From assembly GCA_030348385.1 (NCBI GenBank), contig JAUCFP010000006.1:2352501-2416500 (forward strand): DNA of 64,000 nt, given 5' to 3'. Positions 46,390 through 54,799 of this stretch are shown here, in pieces (position 1 is the stretch's first letter; every line of letters starts with the position of its first letter). The DNA comes from Cytobacillus sp. NJ13 (GTDB lineage: Bacteria; Bacillota; Bacilli; Bacillales; Cytobacillaceae). The position numbers and the translations under genes were made by a program. Under the pieces are notes generated by a model. The model searched no databases. It was not told the origin of the DNA and was given only the letters and a program-made list of their open reading frames with translations.

Positions 46390-47853
46390 ATGGATTATGC
46401 ATTAATTATTTCCATTACTGTGTATATGATCGGCATGCTTTTGATTGGCTATTACGCCTATAAGCGTACATCTAATCTAAATGATTACATGCTGGGCGGA
46501 AGAACACTTGGTCCTGCAGTTACAGCTTTAAGTGCTGGAGCATCCGATATGAGCGGATGGCTGCTGATGGGGCTTCCAGGCGCCATGTATGCCACTGGAC
46601 TAAGCGCTTCCTGGATTGCAATTGGTTTAACTCTGGGAGCTTGGGCAAATTGGCTTTACGTTGCACCAAGGCTTCGCTCTTATACAGAGGTAGCCAATGA
46701 TTCTATCACGATTCCAGGATATTTAGAAAACCGCTTCGGTGACTCTTCCAAAATCCTTCGTCTGATTTCAGGATTAGTTATTTTAATTTTCTTTACCTTC
46801 TATGTTTCATCAGGGATGGTTTCAGGAGGAGTATTATTCCAAAGTACATTTGGCCTTGACTACCATACTGGCTTATGGATTATTACTGGTGTTGTTGTAG
46901 CGTATACACTTTTTGGAGGATTCCTGGCGGTTAGCTGGACAGATTTTGTTCAAGGTCTGATTATGTTTATTGCACTAATACTAGTCCCTTTGGTTACCCT
47001 AATGCATGTTGGCGGATTTGGACCGGCCATTGATACAGCCAGAAGCATCGATCCTTCATTGCTTAATATTTTTACAGGGACAAGCTTGCTGGGAATTATC
47101 TCTCTATTCGCATGGGGCCTTGGCTATTTTGGACAGCCTCATATTATTGTCCGCTTTATGGCTATCACTTCCGTCAAAGAGATCAAAAAAGCAACTCGCA
47201 TCGGAATGGGATGGATGATCTTTTCAGTCATTGGCGCAATGTTAACAGGCTTTATTGGAATTGCCTATATCTCTGATACAGGTACTGCAATCGAGGATCC
47301 TGAAACGATTTTTATCCTGCTCGGGGAAGTTTTATTCCATCCGATTATTACCGGGTTTTTAATCTCGGCGATTTTAGCAGCTATCATGAGTACAATATCA
47401 TCACAGCTGCTTGTCACATCCAGCTCTTTAACGGAAGATTTATACAAAACCTTCTTCCGCCGTTCTGCCTCGGATAAAGAGTTAGTTACTATTGGCAGAT
47501 TATCTGTATTGCTCGTTTCTGTTATCGCTTTGATTATTTCATGGGAGAAGAACGAAACGATTTTAAGCCTGGTAGGTTATGCATGGGCAGGCTTTGGCTC
47601 TTCCTTCGGCCCGCTTATTATCCTTAGTCTTTATTGGAAGCGCATGACAAGATGGGGAGCATTAGCAGGAATGATTGTTGGGGCAAGCACTGTCATAATT
47701 TGGTCTCAAGCCGGATTATCTGATGTACTTTATGAAATGATTCCAGGCTTTGCTGCCAGCTTAATTGCCATCATAGTGGTAAGCCTACTTACTGCAAAGC
47801 CTTCTGCAGAAATTGAAAAACAATTTGATGATTTTGAAAAAACATTAAAATAA
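46390..47853 (+). CDS. putP: Sodium/proline symporter PutP
   Basis: A 487-residue sodium:solute symporter with about 13 helices. LGGRTLGPAVTALSAGASDMSGWLLMG-like N-terminal motif (residues about 36-62) and WTDFVQGLIMF are typical of PutP; a later block reads SSQLLVTSSSLTEDLY. It imports proline for the dehydrogenase. AAAGGAGG precedes the ATG by 6-7 bases; TATAAT at 46265-46270 may be a -10 box of its own promoter. A terminator follows. Confidence 0.95.
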   Translation: MDYALIISITVYMIGMLLIGYYAYKRTSNLNDYMLGGRTLGPAVTALSAGASDMSGWLLMGLPGAMYATGLSASWIAIGLTLGAWANWLYVAPRLRSYTEVANDSITIPGYLENRFGDSSKILRLISGLVILIFFTFYVSSGMVSGGVLFQSTFGLDYHTGLWIITGVVVAYTLFGGFLAVSWTDFVQGLIMFIALILVPLVTLMHVGGFGPAIDTARSIDPSLLNIFTGTSLLGIISLFAWGLGYFGQPHIIVRFMAITSVKEIKKATRIGMGWMIFSVIGAMLTGFIGIAYISDTGTAIEDPETIFILLGEVLFHPIITGFLISAILAAIMSTISSQLLVTSSSLTEDLYKTFFRRSASDKELVTIGRLSVLLVSVIALIISWEKNETILSLVGYAWAGFGSSFGPLIILSLYWKRMTRWGALAGMIVGASTVIIWSQAGLSDVLYEMIPGFAASLIAIIVVSLLTAKPSAEIEKQFDDFEKTLK

Positions 47854-47875
47854 CACAAAATTATTAGGACTGGGC

Positions 47876-47901
47876 TAAAATACTGCCCGGTCCTTTTTCT
47901 T
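47876..47901 (+). terminator. Terminator of putP
   Basis: AGGACTGGGC (47876-47885) pairs with GCCCGGTCCT (47885-47894 region) around a short loop, followed by TTTTTCTTT. Confidence 0.75.
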
Positions 47902-47975
47902 TCAGCAGAATTCGAGTGGTGCCTCCCATTGTTTTTCACTATAATAAGAACAGCAATGTTTAGGAGGGATCCTTA

Positions 47976-49205
47976 ATGAGCCAGCCGCTGGAGAAAATCC
48001 TTAATATGACAGATATTGATGAGATCACAGAAATGGTCAGCACTTTTTTAAAGAAACCCGTTGTCATCGAGGATGAACAATTCTCGCTGCTGGCCTATAG
48101 CTCGTATTATATTGAACATTTTGATATGGCAAATCAGCAGACTATATTTTCGAAGAGATGGCCCATTCCCATTTTGGAGAAATTCATGGATGAAGGCATT
48201 GTTGATCAGTTAAAGACAATTCCTGAGCCTTTTAGAATTAAGAAAATGGAAGAAATCGGCCTTAACCAGCGCGTGGTTGTAAGTGCAAAATATAAAGAGC
48301 AGATACTGGGTTTTATATGGGTTCAGGAATTAGAAGGCTCTCTATCTGAAAGTGAAATGAACTTTCTGCATGATGTTTCCTTCCATATTGGAAAGCTATT
48401 ATATCAGAAAAACCTGAAAAAACTGCGCAAAGAAGAAGAAAAACATCAATTTTATCAAAAGATTATTGATCGTACCTATCAGACGGAAGATCAGATCAAA
48501 TGGGAGGCGGCCAATGTTAAAATCATCCTCCCTGAGGCCTTTATCATCAACGTATTTTCTGTCGTGCAGGCAGATGAAGAGATATTTGCGGAATTGAATG
48601 AAACCGTTCGGCTGTTTGCAAATGCCCTCAGCCATCCAGCTCACATATTTACAAACCAGCATGAAATTATCGTCATGATCGGCAGCAGTTCCCCTGCACC
48701 TGGCAGCCTATCAGAAGACGCACATGAATTAACCAATACCGTTCTTAGCCAATTCAGATCACAGACTGTGTATGCAGGGATCGGAGGAGAATATTCCTCC
48801 ATCTTAAAACTGCGCAAAAGCTATGCAGAGGCTCTGGAGGTCATCAAAGCCGCCAAATTCATTGGATCACCTGAAGAATTGCCGTATGAATATAAAAAGC
48901 TATGGGTATTCCGTTATTTAGAACCTATTGCTCTGCATAACAGCCTGACTAAATATGTAAATGAAGACCTTATTAAGCTGCAGAAAAAAGACCTGGAAAG
49001 TCAGACCAGCCTGCTGAAGACGCTTGAAGTGTATTTATTGAACAACTGCCGCCTTAAGCCGACAGCGGAACAGCTTTTCATCCATACAAATACATTAAAA
49101 TACCGAATGAAACAAATTACTGATTTAACATCCATCGACTTTGATGACTTTAACACAAGATGCCAGCTGTACATTGATTTACAGCTGCTCAAGCGGAAGA
49201 AATAA
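47976..49205 (+). CDS. putR: PucR-family transcriptional regulator, probable proline activator PutR
   Basis: A 409-residue regulator. The C-terminal LLNNCRLKPTAEQLFIHTN plus TLKYRMKQI is the PucR/CdaR helix-turn-helix, preceded by a GGDEF-like middle domain (YAGIGGEYSSILKLRKSYAEA). The N-terminal domain is a likely ligand sensor. Its position after putB-putP matches the proline-responsive activator PutR of B. subtilis. AGGAGGG lies about 8 bases before the ATG. Confidence 0.88.
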   Translation: MSQPLEKILNMTDIDEITEMVSTFLKKPVVIEDEQFSLLAYSSYYIEHFDMANQQTIFSKRWPIPILEKFMDEGIVDQLKTIPEPFRIKKMEEIGLNQRVVVSAKYKEQILGFIWVQELEGSLSESEMNFLHDVSFHIGKLLYQKNLKKLRKEEEKHQFYQKIIDRTYQTEDQIKWEAANVKIILPEAFIINVFSVVQADEEIFAELNETVRLFANALSHPAHIFTNQHEIIVMIGSSSPAPGSLSEDAHELTNTVLSQFRSQTVYAGIGGEYSSILKLRKSYAEALEVIKAAKFIGSPEELPYEYKKLWVFRYLEPIALHNSLTKYVNEDLIKLQKKDLESQTSLLKTLEVYLLNNCRLKPTAEQLFIHTNTLKYRMKQITDLTSIDFDDFNTRCQLYIDLQLLKRKK

Positions 49206-49220
49206 AAGTGCCGGCTGGCG

Positions 49221-49583
49221 GAAGCGATTCATGACGACTTTTTCATGTTTGCTTCCTGATTTGCGGCATCAAGAAGCGCTCATGGCGGCTATTTTTCTTT
49301 TTGCTTCCTGATTTTCGGCTTCATGAAGCGCTCATGGCGACCATTTTTCTCTTTGCTTCCTGATTTTCGGCTTCATGAAGCGCTCATGGCGACCATTTTT
49401 CTCTTTGCTTCCTGATTTTCGGCTTCATAAAGTGCTCATGGCGACCATTTTTCTCTTTGCTTCCTGATTTTCGGCTTCATGAAGTGCTCATGGCGACCAT
49501 CTTTCTCTTTGCTTCCTGATTTTCGGCTTCATGAAGCGCTCATGGCGACCATTTTCTCTTTGCTTCCTGATTTTCGGCTTCAT
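49221..49583. repeat. Seven tandem copies of a 52-bp repeat
   Basis: Copies start at 49221, 49273, 49325, 49377, 49429, 49481 and 49533 (the last is 51 bp) and a truncated eighth starts at 49584. Copies 3 and 4 are identical; copy 1 is the most diverged. Each unit carries GAAGCGCTCATGGCGACC and GCTTCCTGATTTTCGGC, and the junction GCTTCATGAAGC is a perfect palindrome. The 52-bp period is not a multiple of three, so it is non-coding. Confidence 0.97.
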
Positions 49584-49599
49584 GAAGCATTCTCTTCCA

Positions 49600-49787
49600 T
49601 CACCTGCTTCTAAGCTTACCTGGATTCTCAACTCTAATAGAAACAACTTCTCCGCAGCTTAAACAAAAACGATAGATTTTTAAAGATCCTGCTGAGAGCT
49701 TTTTATTTAATGGTTAACAGGCATGAAGTCGGTGCCTTCCGCAAATTCCGTACCTTTGCATCTTTGGCATTCCTTAACATGATTCAA
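49600..49787 (-). pseudogene. Frameshifted small zinc-ribbon gene
   Basis: The minus-strand frame from TTG 49787 reads MNHVKECQRCKGTEFAEG and then TDFMPV before stopping at 49707. In another frame the sequence goes on PLNKKLSAGSLKIYRF, then CLSCGEVVSIRVENP, to a stop at 49600. One missing base near 49712-49716 (GTTAACCA instead of GTTAAACCA) explains the break. The rejoined product would be a two-CxxC ribbon of about 60 residues. The start codon is uncertain; the ribosome site GAGGGAG abuts the TTG. Confidence 0.6.
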
Positions 49788-49834
49788 CTCCCTCAGCTTA
49801 TTTACGAAACCGCATGGTAAAAGTTCCAAAAAAA

Positions 49835-49864
49835 ATGCCTGTCCCCTTTCCAGGGAGCAGGCAT
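49835..49864 (-). terminator. Terminator of the small membrane protein gene
   Basis: Minus-strand stem ATGCCTG / CAGGCAT with an inner CCC/GGG, followed by eight T. Confidence 0.85.
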
Positions 49865-49866
49865 CT

Positions 49867-50052
49867 TTATTGTTCTTCTTTTTCCGGCTTGAATAAAAAA
49901 TATGAGATGACTCCTGATAATAGTGCTGCACCAGCTGCTATCATCAATCGGATCAGCATATCTATTTGCTGATAATCTTTATTAAGCATCCACATTGCCG
50001 TTGCAGCTACAAAAATCATAATGGGGATGACAATAAACTTTCTATTTTTCAA
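49867..50052 (-). CDS. Small two-helix membrane protein
   Basis: A 61-residue protein from TTG at 50052, with AAAGGATG about 10 bases upstream. An alternative GTG at 50073 would overlap this site. Two hydrophobic stretches (FIVIPIMIFVAATAMWML and LMIAAGAALLSGVISYFLF) flank a short polar loop, and the tail is charged (KPEKEEQ). Not recognised; a strong terminator supports that it is a real gene. Confidence 0.6.
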   Translation of the reverse strand: MKNRKFIVIPIMIFVAATAMWMLNKDYQQIDMLIRLMIAAGAALLSGVISYFLFKPEKEEQ

Positions 50053-50179
50053 GATTTTTTTACATCCTTTCACGTCGTGCTAATCATAACTTATTATATA
50101 AGAATTAAACAAAAATAGATAATAACATCCCCTTTTGAAAACCCTTCCAATTTTCATAATTATGGCAGAGGAGTGCTTT

Positions 50180-50287
50180 TTGCGGATTGATCGCCCTGTC
50201 TTCCGCCGTTCTGTTCGGCCCGCAAGATTTATCACTGTTCATACGATGAATGAAATTCTTGGCCAAAATTTTAAACGGCTGTCATAA
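50180..50287 (+). CDS. Possible 35-residue basic protein
   Basis: TTG at 50180 has AGAGGAG 6 bases upstream. The product starts MRIDRPVFRRSVRPARF and is Arg-rich, ending in GQNFKRLS. No family recognised. The surrounding stretch 50053-50494 otherwise shows only a weak GGGCA/TGCCC hairpin near 50419-50443, so this may be a small gene or a chance frame in decayed DNA. Confidence 0.25.
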   Translation: MRIDRPVFRRSVRPARFITVHTMNEILGQNFKRLS

Positions 50288-50494
50288 ATGGTACAGCTTC
50301 ATCCGCAAAAGATGGAGCATTTATTTTATATGCGGCAAGTTCTGCTTTGGACATAAAGAGCAATAAAATCATTCCTGGTGCAAAAACGGATTTATCCTAT
50401 ACTTAGCGCGGTCCTAATGGGCAGCTTTTTTGTTTGCCCAATTTGGTTTTAAATAAACCCTATGTGGAAAAAGGGTATAAAAGGAGGCGTTAGC

Positions 50495-51124
50495 ATGAAA
50501 GTGATTGTAATCGGTGCCAATGGAGATGTGGGTGAGCATGTAATCAGGAAGCTCGCAGAGAGGAAGCTTGAAGCTCTTGCCGTTGCCGCAAATGAAAACC
50601 AAATTGAAGATCTTGTAAAACTGGGTGCAGCCCATGCAATTGTTTATGACGAGCAAAAGCTGATCCCCTATCTTGAGACATCAGATGCAGTGATTTATTT
50701 AACCGGCGTCAATCCTAAAAAACATACGAGCAAAACTGTCATGGTCGATCACCAATCTATTTCAGATATCATTCAATTGGCACAAAAATCCGGTGTCAGA
50801 CGATTTGTGATGATGAGTGCAGTCAAAGCGGAGGAAAGTGAAACGGATCCTTCCCGCAAGATTGCGGCGAAGGATCTTCCAGAGGATATGCTTAAAGCGG
50901 CCAATTTGGTCTACACGGTTATTCGGATTGGCCGATTAACGGACAATCCCGGCAGCGGAAGGATTACCCTGTCAGATAAAATACATGACCGGGATGCTGA
51001 GATTCCGCGTGAGGACGCAGCCGAAGTTCTAGTAGAGTCTATTGATAAAGAAGCTATTTTTAATTCAACCATAGAGGCAGCCTCAGGCGACACCGCTATA
51101 CGAGAAGCCTTAAGCCAGTTTTAA
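50495..51124 (+). CDS. NAD(P)H-binding SDR-like protein (YhfK/YwnB type)
   Basis: A 209-residue atypical SDR. VIGANGDVGEHV at the N-terminus is the nucleotide-binding loop, followed by AVIYLTGVNPKKHTSK and SGVRRFVMMSAVKAEE. The usual catalytic Tyr-x3-Lys is not evident, as in many NmrA/YhfK-like proteins. The start at 50495 has GGAGG 7 bases upstream. It is 15 bases before the glutamate-synthase-family gene and probably forms an operon with it. Confidence 0.85.
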   Translation: MKVIVIGANGDVGEHVIRKLAERKLEALAVAANENQIEDLVKLGAAHAIVYDEQKLIPYLETSDAVIYLTGVNPKKHTSKTVMVDHQSISDIIQLAQKSGVRRFVMMSAVKAEESETDPSRKIAAKDLPEDMLKAANLVYTVIRIGRLTDNPGSGRITLSDKIHDRDAEIPREDAAEVLVESIDKEAIFNSTIEAASGDTAIREALSQF

Positions 51125-51139
51125 TAGAAGGAGGATAAA

Positions 51140-52747
51140 ATGAGTTTAACAGATTACCTTGTCATTGCATTATTTATATTCATTTCATTAGTTATTTTTG
51201 TACCAGTCATTCTATTTATTTATTGGTATGTAAAAGATGACAGGCAGAAACAGCACTCCATACTCAGAAACTTCCCGGTAATTGGGAAGGTGCGATACAT
51301 CACAGAAAAAGTAGGTCCAGAGTTAAGACAATACCTATTCAATAATGATACAGAAGGCAAACCTTTTTCGAGAAAAGAATACCAGGATGTTGTCAAAGCC
51401 GGCAAATACAAAGAAAGACTAATAGGATTCGGATCTATAAGAGATTTTGATGAAGAAGGCTTCTATATACGCAATACCCTGTTCCCTAAACTCGTTGATG
51501 AGATGAAGGTGGATAATACACAGAAAGTAAAAACACGTGTATATAAAGTGGATGGAGACAATCTGTTTTCAAGAAAGGAACACAGCGAAGAAAAATTGGC
51601 CGATCCTTACTATCTGCGGGATGAAGATGCGGTGGTTCTTGGAGATAAAACCTGCCGGCAGCCATTCAGAGTCAAGGGACTTGTAGGACAATCGGCCATG
51701 AGCTATGGCTCTCTTGGCGAAAAAGCAATCACTGCACTTTCTAAAGGCCTTGGCCTTGCCGGCGGCACCTGGATGAATACTGGTGAAGGCGGCTTGTCTC
51801 AGTATCATTTGGCTGGAAGCCCCGACATCATTATGCAAATTGGCCCTGATATGTTCGGCGTCCGAAAGGCAAACGGGGAATTTTCATGGGAAGAATTTAA
51901 AAAGAAAAGTGAACTGCCTGAGGTAAAAGCCTTTGAACTAAAGCTTGCGCAGGGTGCGAAAACCCGCGGCGGCCACGTTGAAGGTGAAAAAGTAACCGAA
52001 GAAATTGCCAGTATCCGGCTTGTAGAGGTTGGCAAAACGATAAACAGTCCAAACCGTTTTTATGAATTTGATGACGCCCCTTCTATGTTCGACTTTATTG
52101 AGGAGCTCCGGAGTGTAGGCGGAAAGCCTGTCGGAATGAAAATAGTGGTAGGCGATCTTGATGCACTTGAGAACATGATTTCCTATATGAAGGAGAGCGG
52201 CAAAGGCCCTGATTTTATTACAGTTGATGGCGGTGAAGGCGGAACAGGCGCTACTTATCAGGAGCTTGCAGACAGTGTGGGGCTCCCCATCCAATCCGCC
52301 CTGACAGTTGTGGATGAAATGCTGAGAGAGTACGGAGTCAGAGACCGTGTAAAAATTATCGCTTCCGGTAAATTAATCACTCCTGATAAAATCGCCATTG
52401 CTCTTGCGATGGGAGCGGATCTTGTCAATATTGCCAGGGGCTTTATGATCAGCGTCGGCTGCATCATGGCCCAAGTCTGCCATACCAATCACTGTCCTGC
52501 AGGGGTTGCGACAACCGACAAGAAGCTGCAGGATGGATTGATTGTTGATGAAAAGCATTACCGGGTCTGCAACTATGTCATCTCTCTAAGAGAAGGATTA
52601 TTTAATCTTGCGGCAGCTGCAGGAATCGATAATCCCACCCAATTTGAAAGAAAACATATTGTCCATAAAGATAAATTCGGCAGAGTCTCTCCTATCGAAG
52701 ATATACTGCATGCAGCCAAACGCGCCCAGCTGCAGAAAGAAAGCTGA
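51140..52747 (+). CDS. yerD: FMN-binding glutamate synthase family protein (YerD type)
   Basis: A 535-residue protein with an N-terminal membrane helix (residues 5-32) and the FMN domain of glutamate synthase: GQSAMSYGSLGEKA, NTGEGGLSQYH, AQGAKTRGGHVEGEKV, VDGGEGGTGA and 3Fe-4S cysteines CIMAQVCHTNHC (C-x5-C-x4-C). It lacks the glutaminase and beta-helix domains, so it is not a complete glutamate synthase. The natural reaction of the group is unknown. A GGAGG site lies 6-7 bases before the ATG. Confidence 0.92.
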   Translation: MSLTDYLVIALFIFISLVIFVPVILFIYWYVKDDRQKQHSILRNFPVIGKVRYITEKVGPELRQYLFNNDTEGKPFSRKEYQDVVKAGKYKERLIGFGSIRDFDEEGFYIRNTLFPKLVDEMKVDNTQKVKTRVYKVDGDNLFSRKEHSEEKLADPYYLRDEDAVVLGDKTCRQPFRVKGLVGQSAMSYGSLGEKAITALSKGLGLAGGTWMNTGEGGLSQYHLAGSPDIIMQIGPDMFGVRKANGEFSWEEFKKKSELPEVKAFELKLAQGAKTRGGHVEGEKVTEEIASIRLVEVGKTINSPNRFYEFDDAPSMFDFIEELRSVGGKPVGMKIVVGDLDALENMISYMKESGKGPDFITVDGGEGGTGATYQELADSVGLPIQSALTVVDEMLREYGVRDRVKIIASGKLITPDKIAIALAMGADLVNIARGFMISVGCIMAQVCHTNHCPAGVATTDKKLQDGLIVDEKHYRVCNYVISLREGLFNLAAAAGIDNPTQFERKHIVHKDKFGRVSPIEDILHAAKRAQLQKES

Positions 52748-52757
52748 CAAACTGATG

Positions 52758-52784
52758 CCTGGTCCTGTATGGACCGGGTTTTTT
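52758..52784 (+). terminator. Terminator of yerD
   Basis: CCTGGTCC (52758-52765) and GGACCGGG (52771-52778) around TGTAT, followed by TTTTTTAT. Confidence 0.85.
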
Positions 52785-52970
52785 ATCCTCTTATTTCTTT
52801 GTTAATAAGCAATAAGATTTACCACACACTCCTTTTTCTTACATAAAAACGGGACTATCGTGTTATTTTGAGGTTATCATTCGAAATCCCCACGCAATAA
52901 AGGTATAATTTAGTTTGGAAAAAAAATAGATACCTAGAAAAAATGTGTTTACATAAGGGAGGATTTTAGG

Positions 52971-53348
52971 ATGGGATGGGTAATCGCCATATTATTTGGT
53001 TCAGCAGTCGTGCTGCTCATTTTATCGTTTTTAAAAACGGCGCAATCCAAATCAAATATTGAGCAGCAAATCGATCAGGTTACTTTTACATTAAAGAATG
53101 AAATTCATGAGCTGCAGCAGCAAATCAGAAATATTGAATTGGATGCTGAGATTACAGCAAAGCAATCCGGGGCAATGAGCGGTCCTTCTGAAGAAAGACT
53201 ATTGCTTCGCGAAGTATTGGATATGCATAAACGCGGATATTCTAATGAAAGCATTGCATTAAAAAAACAGCTTACACCTAACGAGGTCGACCTGATGCTC
53301 CTGCCTTATTCAGCGAACAAAGGTGAAAGGAGCATGGTTGCCCAATGA
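52971..53348 (+). CDS. Membrane-anchored coiled-coil protein
   Basis: A 125-residue protein: one N-terminal membrane helix (VIAILFGSAVVLLILSFL), a coiled-coil stretch (residues 30-60, QQIDQVTFTLKNEIHELQQQ), and a short helical C-terminal part (LLREVLDMHKRGYSNESIALKK) that looks like a helix-turn-helix-type fragment. Not assigned to a named family with certainty. Its stop overlaps the next start as ATGA, so translation is coupled. GGGAGG lies about 8 bases upstream. Confidence 0.82.
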   Translation: MGWVIAILFGSAVVLLILSFLKTAQSKSNIEQQIDQVTFTLKNEIHELQQQIRNIELDAEITAKQSGAMSGPSEERLLLREVLDMHKRGYSNESIALKKQLTPNEVDLMLLPYSANKGERSMVAQ

Positions 53349-53848
53349 CACCAAATACCTTGCGCAGTTTTGCAGCAGGCCTTTTAGCGGCGGCCATCTT
53401 GACAGGAAGCGTCTACCTTTTTGGACCTTCTGAAGCAAAGAGTACAGAAAAGCCTTCTGATAAGACAGAGAAAGCAGAAAAGCTGTCAGATAAAGAAATG
53501 ATTGAATTGCTCGCATCTAAAGGCTACGTCGTCAACACTGAAGCTGAATGGAGCAAGCAGCTCGCTGCCGCAGCCAAGTCCAGTGAGAAAAAAGAAGAAA
53601 AAGCAGAAGAGAAAACTGAGGACAAAACTGGCGAAAAAATTGTTTACCGGACTATTTTAACCGTATCAATGGGAATGACCAGCATTGACGTTGGGAACGC
53701 GCTTGAAAAAGCCCATATCATTGAAAGCGGAATCCAATTCTATAAAGATGTAGAAAAACGGGGTCTAGAAAACGATTTGCGTCCCGGCACGTTTGAAATA
53801 GAAAGCGGAATGACGACAGACGAGATCATTTCAGTTATATTTAAGTAA
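53345..53848 (+). CDS. Short MltG/YceG-like protein without the catalytic domain
   Basis: A 167-residue protein with an N-terminal hydrophobic anchor (FAAGLLAAAILTGSVYLF), a Lys/Glu-rich linker (residues 30-100) and a C-terminal segment GMTSIDVGNALEKAHIIES followed by LRPGTFEIESGMTTDEIISV. That segment resembles the LysM-like subdomain of the endolytic transglycosylase MltG. The catalytic part of MltG is absent. It overlaps the preceding gene by 4 bases and is followed by a strong terminator. Confidence 0.8.
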   Translation: MTPNTLRSFAAGLLAAAILTGSVYLFGPSEAKSTEKPSDKTEKAEKLSDKEMIELLASKGYVVNTEAEWSKQLAAAAKSSEKKEEKAEEKTEDKTGEKIVYRTILTVSMGMTSIDVGNALEKAHIIESGIQFYKDVEKRGLENDLRPGTFEIESGMTTDEIISVIFK

Positions 53849-53850
53849 GA

Positions 53851-53885
53851 AAAGCTCCTTTTCGGGTGAAAAGGAGCTTTTTTTT
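53851..53885. terminator. Terminator after the MltG-like gene
   Basis: AAAGCTCCTTTT (53851-53862) and AAAAGGAGCTTT (53869-53880) pair perfectly, followed by T9. It may also act on the convergent hydrolase gene. Confidence 0.92.
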
Positions 53886-53931
53886 TCTATATTTCAATCG
53901 CAAAAATGATTAATTTGGTGTCACAGGGACC

Positions 53932-53991
53932 TTTATGTGCGGATAACGCCAATTTATGTGCGCATAACACAAATTTATGTGCGCTCAAAAA
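53932..53991. repeat. Three tandem copies of a 21-bp repeat
   Basis: TTTATGTGCGGATAACGCC at 53932, TTTATGTGCGCATAACAC at 53953 and TTTATGTGCGCTCAAAA at 53974, exactly 21 bases apart. The region lies between convergent genes. Confidence 0.85.
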
Positions 53992-54001
53992 CAGAGACTG
54001 C

Positions 54002-54784
54002 TTACTCTTTCAAAAACCTTTGAATAATTTCGGCGAGTTCCTGTGGAGCTTCGTACATGCTCATATGTCCGGCAGCTTTAATGGTCATTTGCTTAATATT
54101 AGGTCCTTCAACTGCAAATGACTTTTCAGGAGGAACAATCTGGTCTTTTTCTCCAGCGACAAGTAATACCGGCAGCTCAGTGCTCTTCAAGACATGGCTG
54201 CGGTCCTCACGCAGTTTCATCGCTTTCAAGGCAGCCTTTGCACCTTCAGGTCTTGTACGATAGCCAATCTCTTTCGCCACTTGAATTTCTTCTGGATGTT
54301 TCTCACCGGGTGCAAAGAGCTTGGGCACAAGTCCATCAATAAAGGATTCAATTCCCTCTTTATCAATTTTGCCGGAAGCTGCGTCTCTTCCTTTCTTTCC
54401 TTCTTCTGAATCAGGGCTGGCTGTTGAATGGACAAGAGAAAAGGATTTCAGCTTGTCTTCGTATGCTTCAGCAAATGCAAGAGTTACATAGCCGCCCAAT
54501 GAGTGGCCGAAAAGAGATATTTTATCCAGCTCCATCTCCTCTATAGCCCCTTTGATTACTTCAGCCATCTTCTCAATTGATGGGTCACCGGCTGGCAAAC
54601 CTGAACCCCCATGTCCTGGAAGATCCACCGCAATGACGCGAAAGTTCTCCGCCAAAACTGAAATCATCCCTGCCCAGTAATCTTTGCTGCCGCAAAAACC
54701 ATGCAGCAATACCAGCGGCTCACCAGTGCCTTCATCATAATATGAGATGGCTGTTCCATTTACATTTTTTATTTTTGCGTCCAT
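54002..54784 (-). CDS. Alpha/beta hydrolase
   Basis: A 260-residue alpha/beta-fold hydrolase. LVLLHGFCGSKDYW carries the oxyanion-hole region, GHSLGG the nucleophilic Ser (about residue 94), VAGEKDQIVPP the acid and AAGHMSMYEAP the catalytic His. The substrate (ester, lactone or other) is not predictable. It lies 15 bases after the GNAT gene on the same strand, so they likely form an operon. Confidence 0.9.
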   Translation of the reverse strand: MDAKIKNVNGTAISYYDEGTGEPLVLLHGFCGSKDYWAGMISVLAENFRVIAVDLPGHGGSGLPAGDPSIEKMAEVIKGAIEEMELDKISLFGHSLGGYVTLAFAEAYEDKLKSFSLVHSTASPDSEEGKKGRDAASGKIDKEGIESFIDGLVPKLFAPGEKHPEEIQVAKEIGYRTRPEGAKAALKAMKLREDRSHVLKSTELPVLLVAGEKDQIVPPEKSFAVEGPNIKQMTIKAAGHMSMYEAPQELAEIIQRFLKE

Positions 54785-54799
54785 TCAGAAAAACCTCCT

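Noticed and set aside
49221..49583. CRISPR array
   Set aside because: The units are contiguous 52-bp copies without unique spacers, and no cas genes are in the window.
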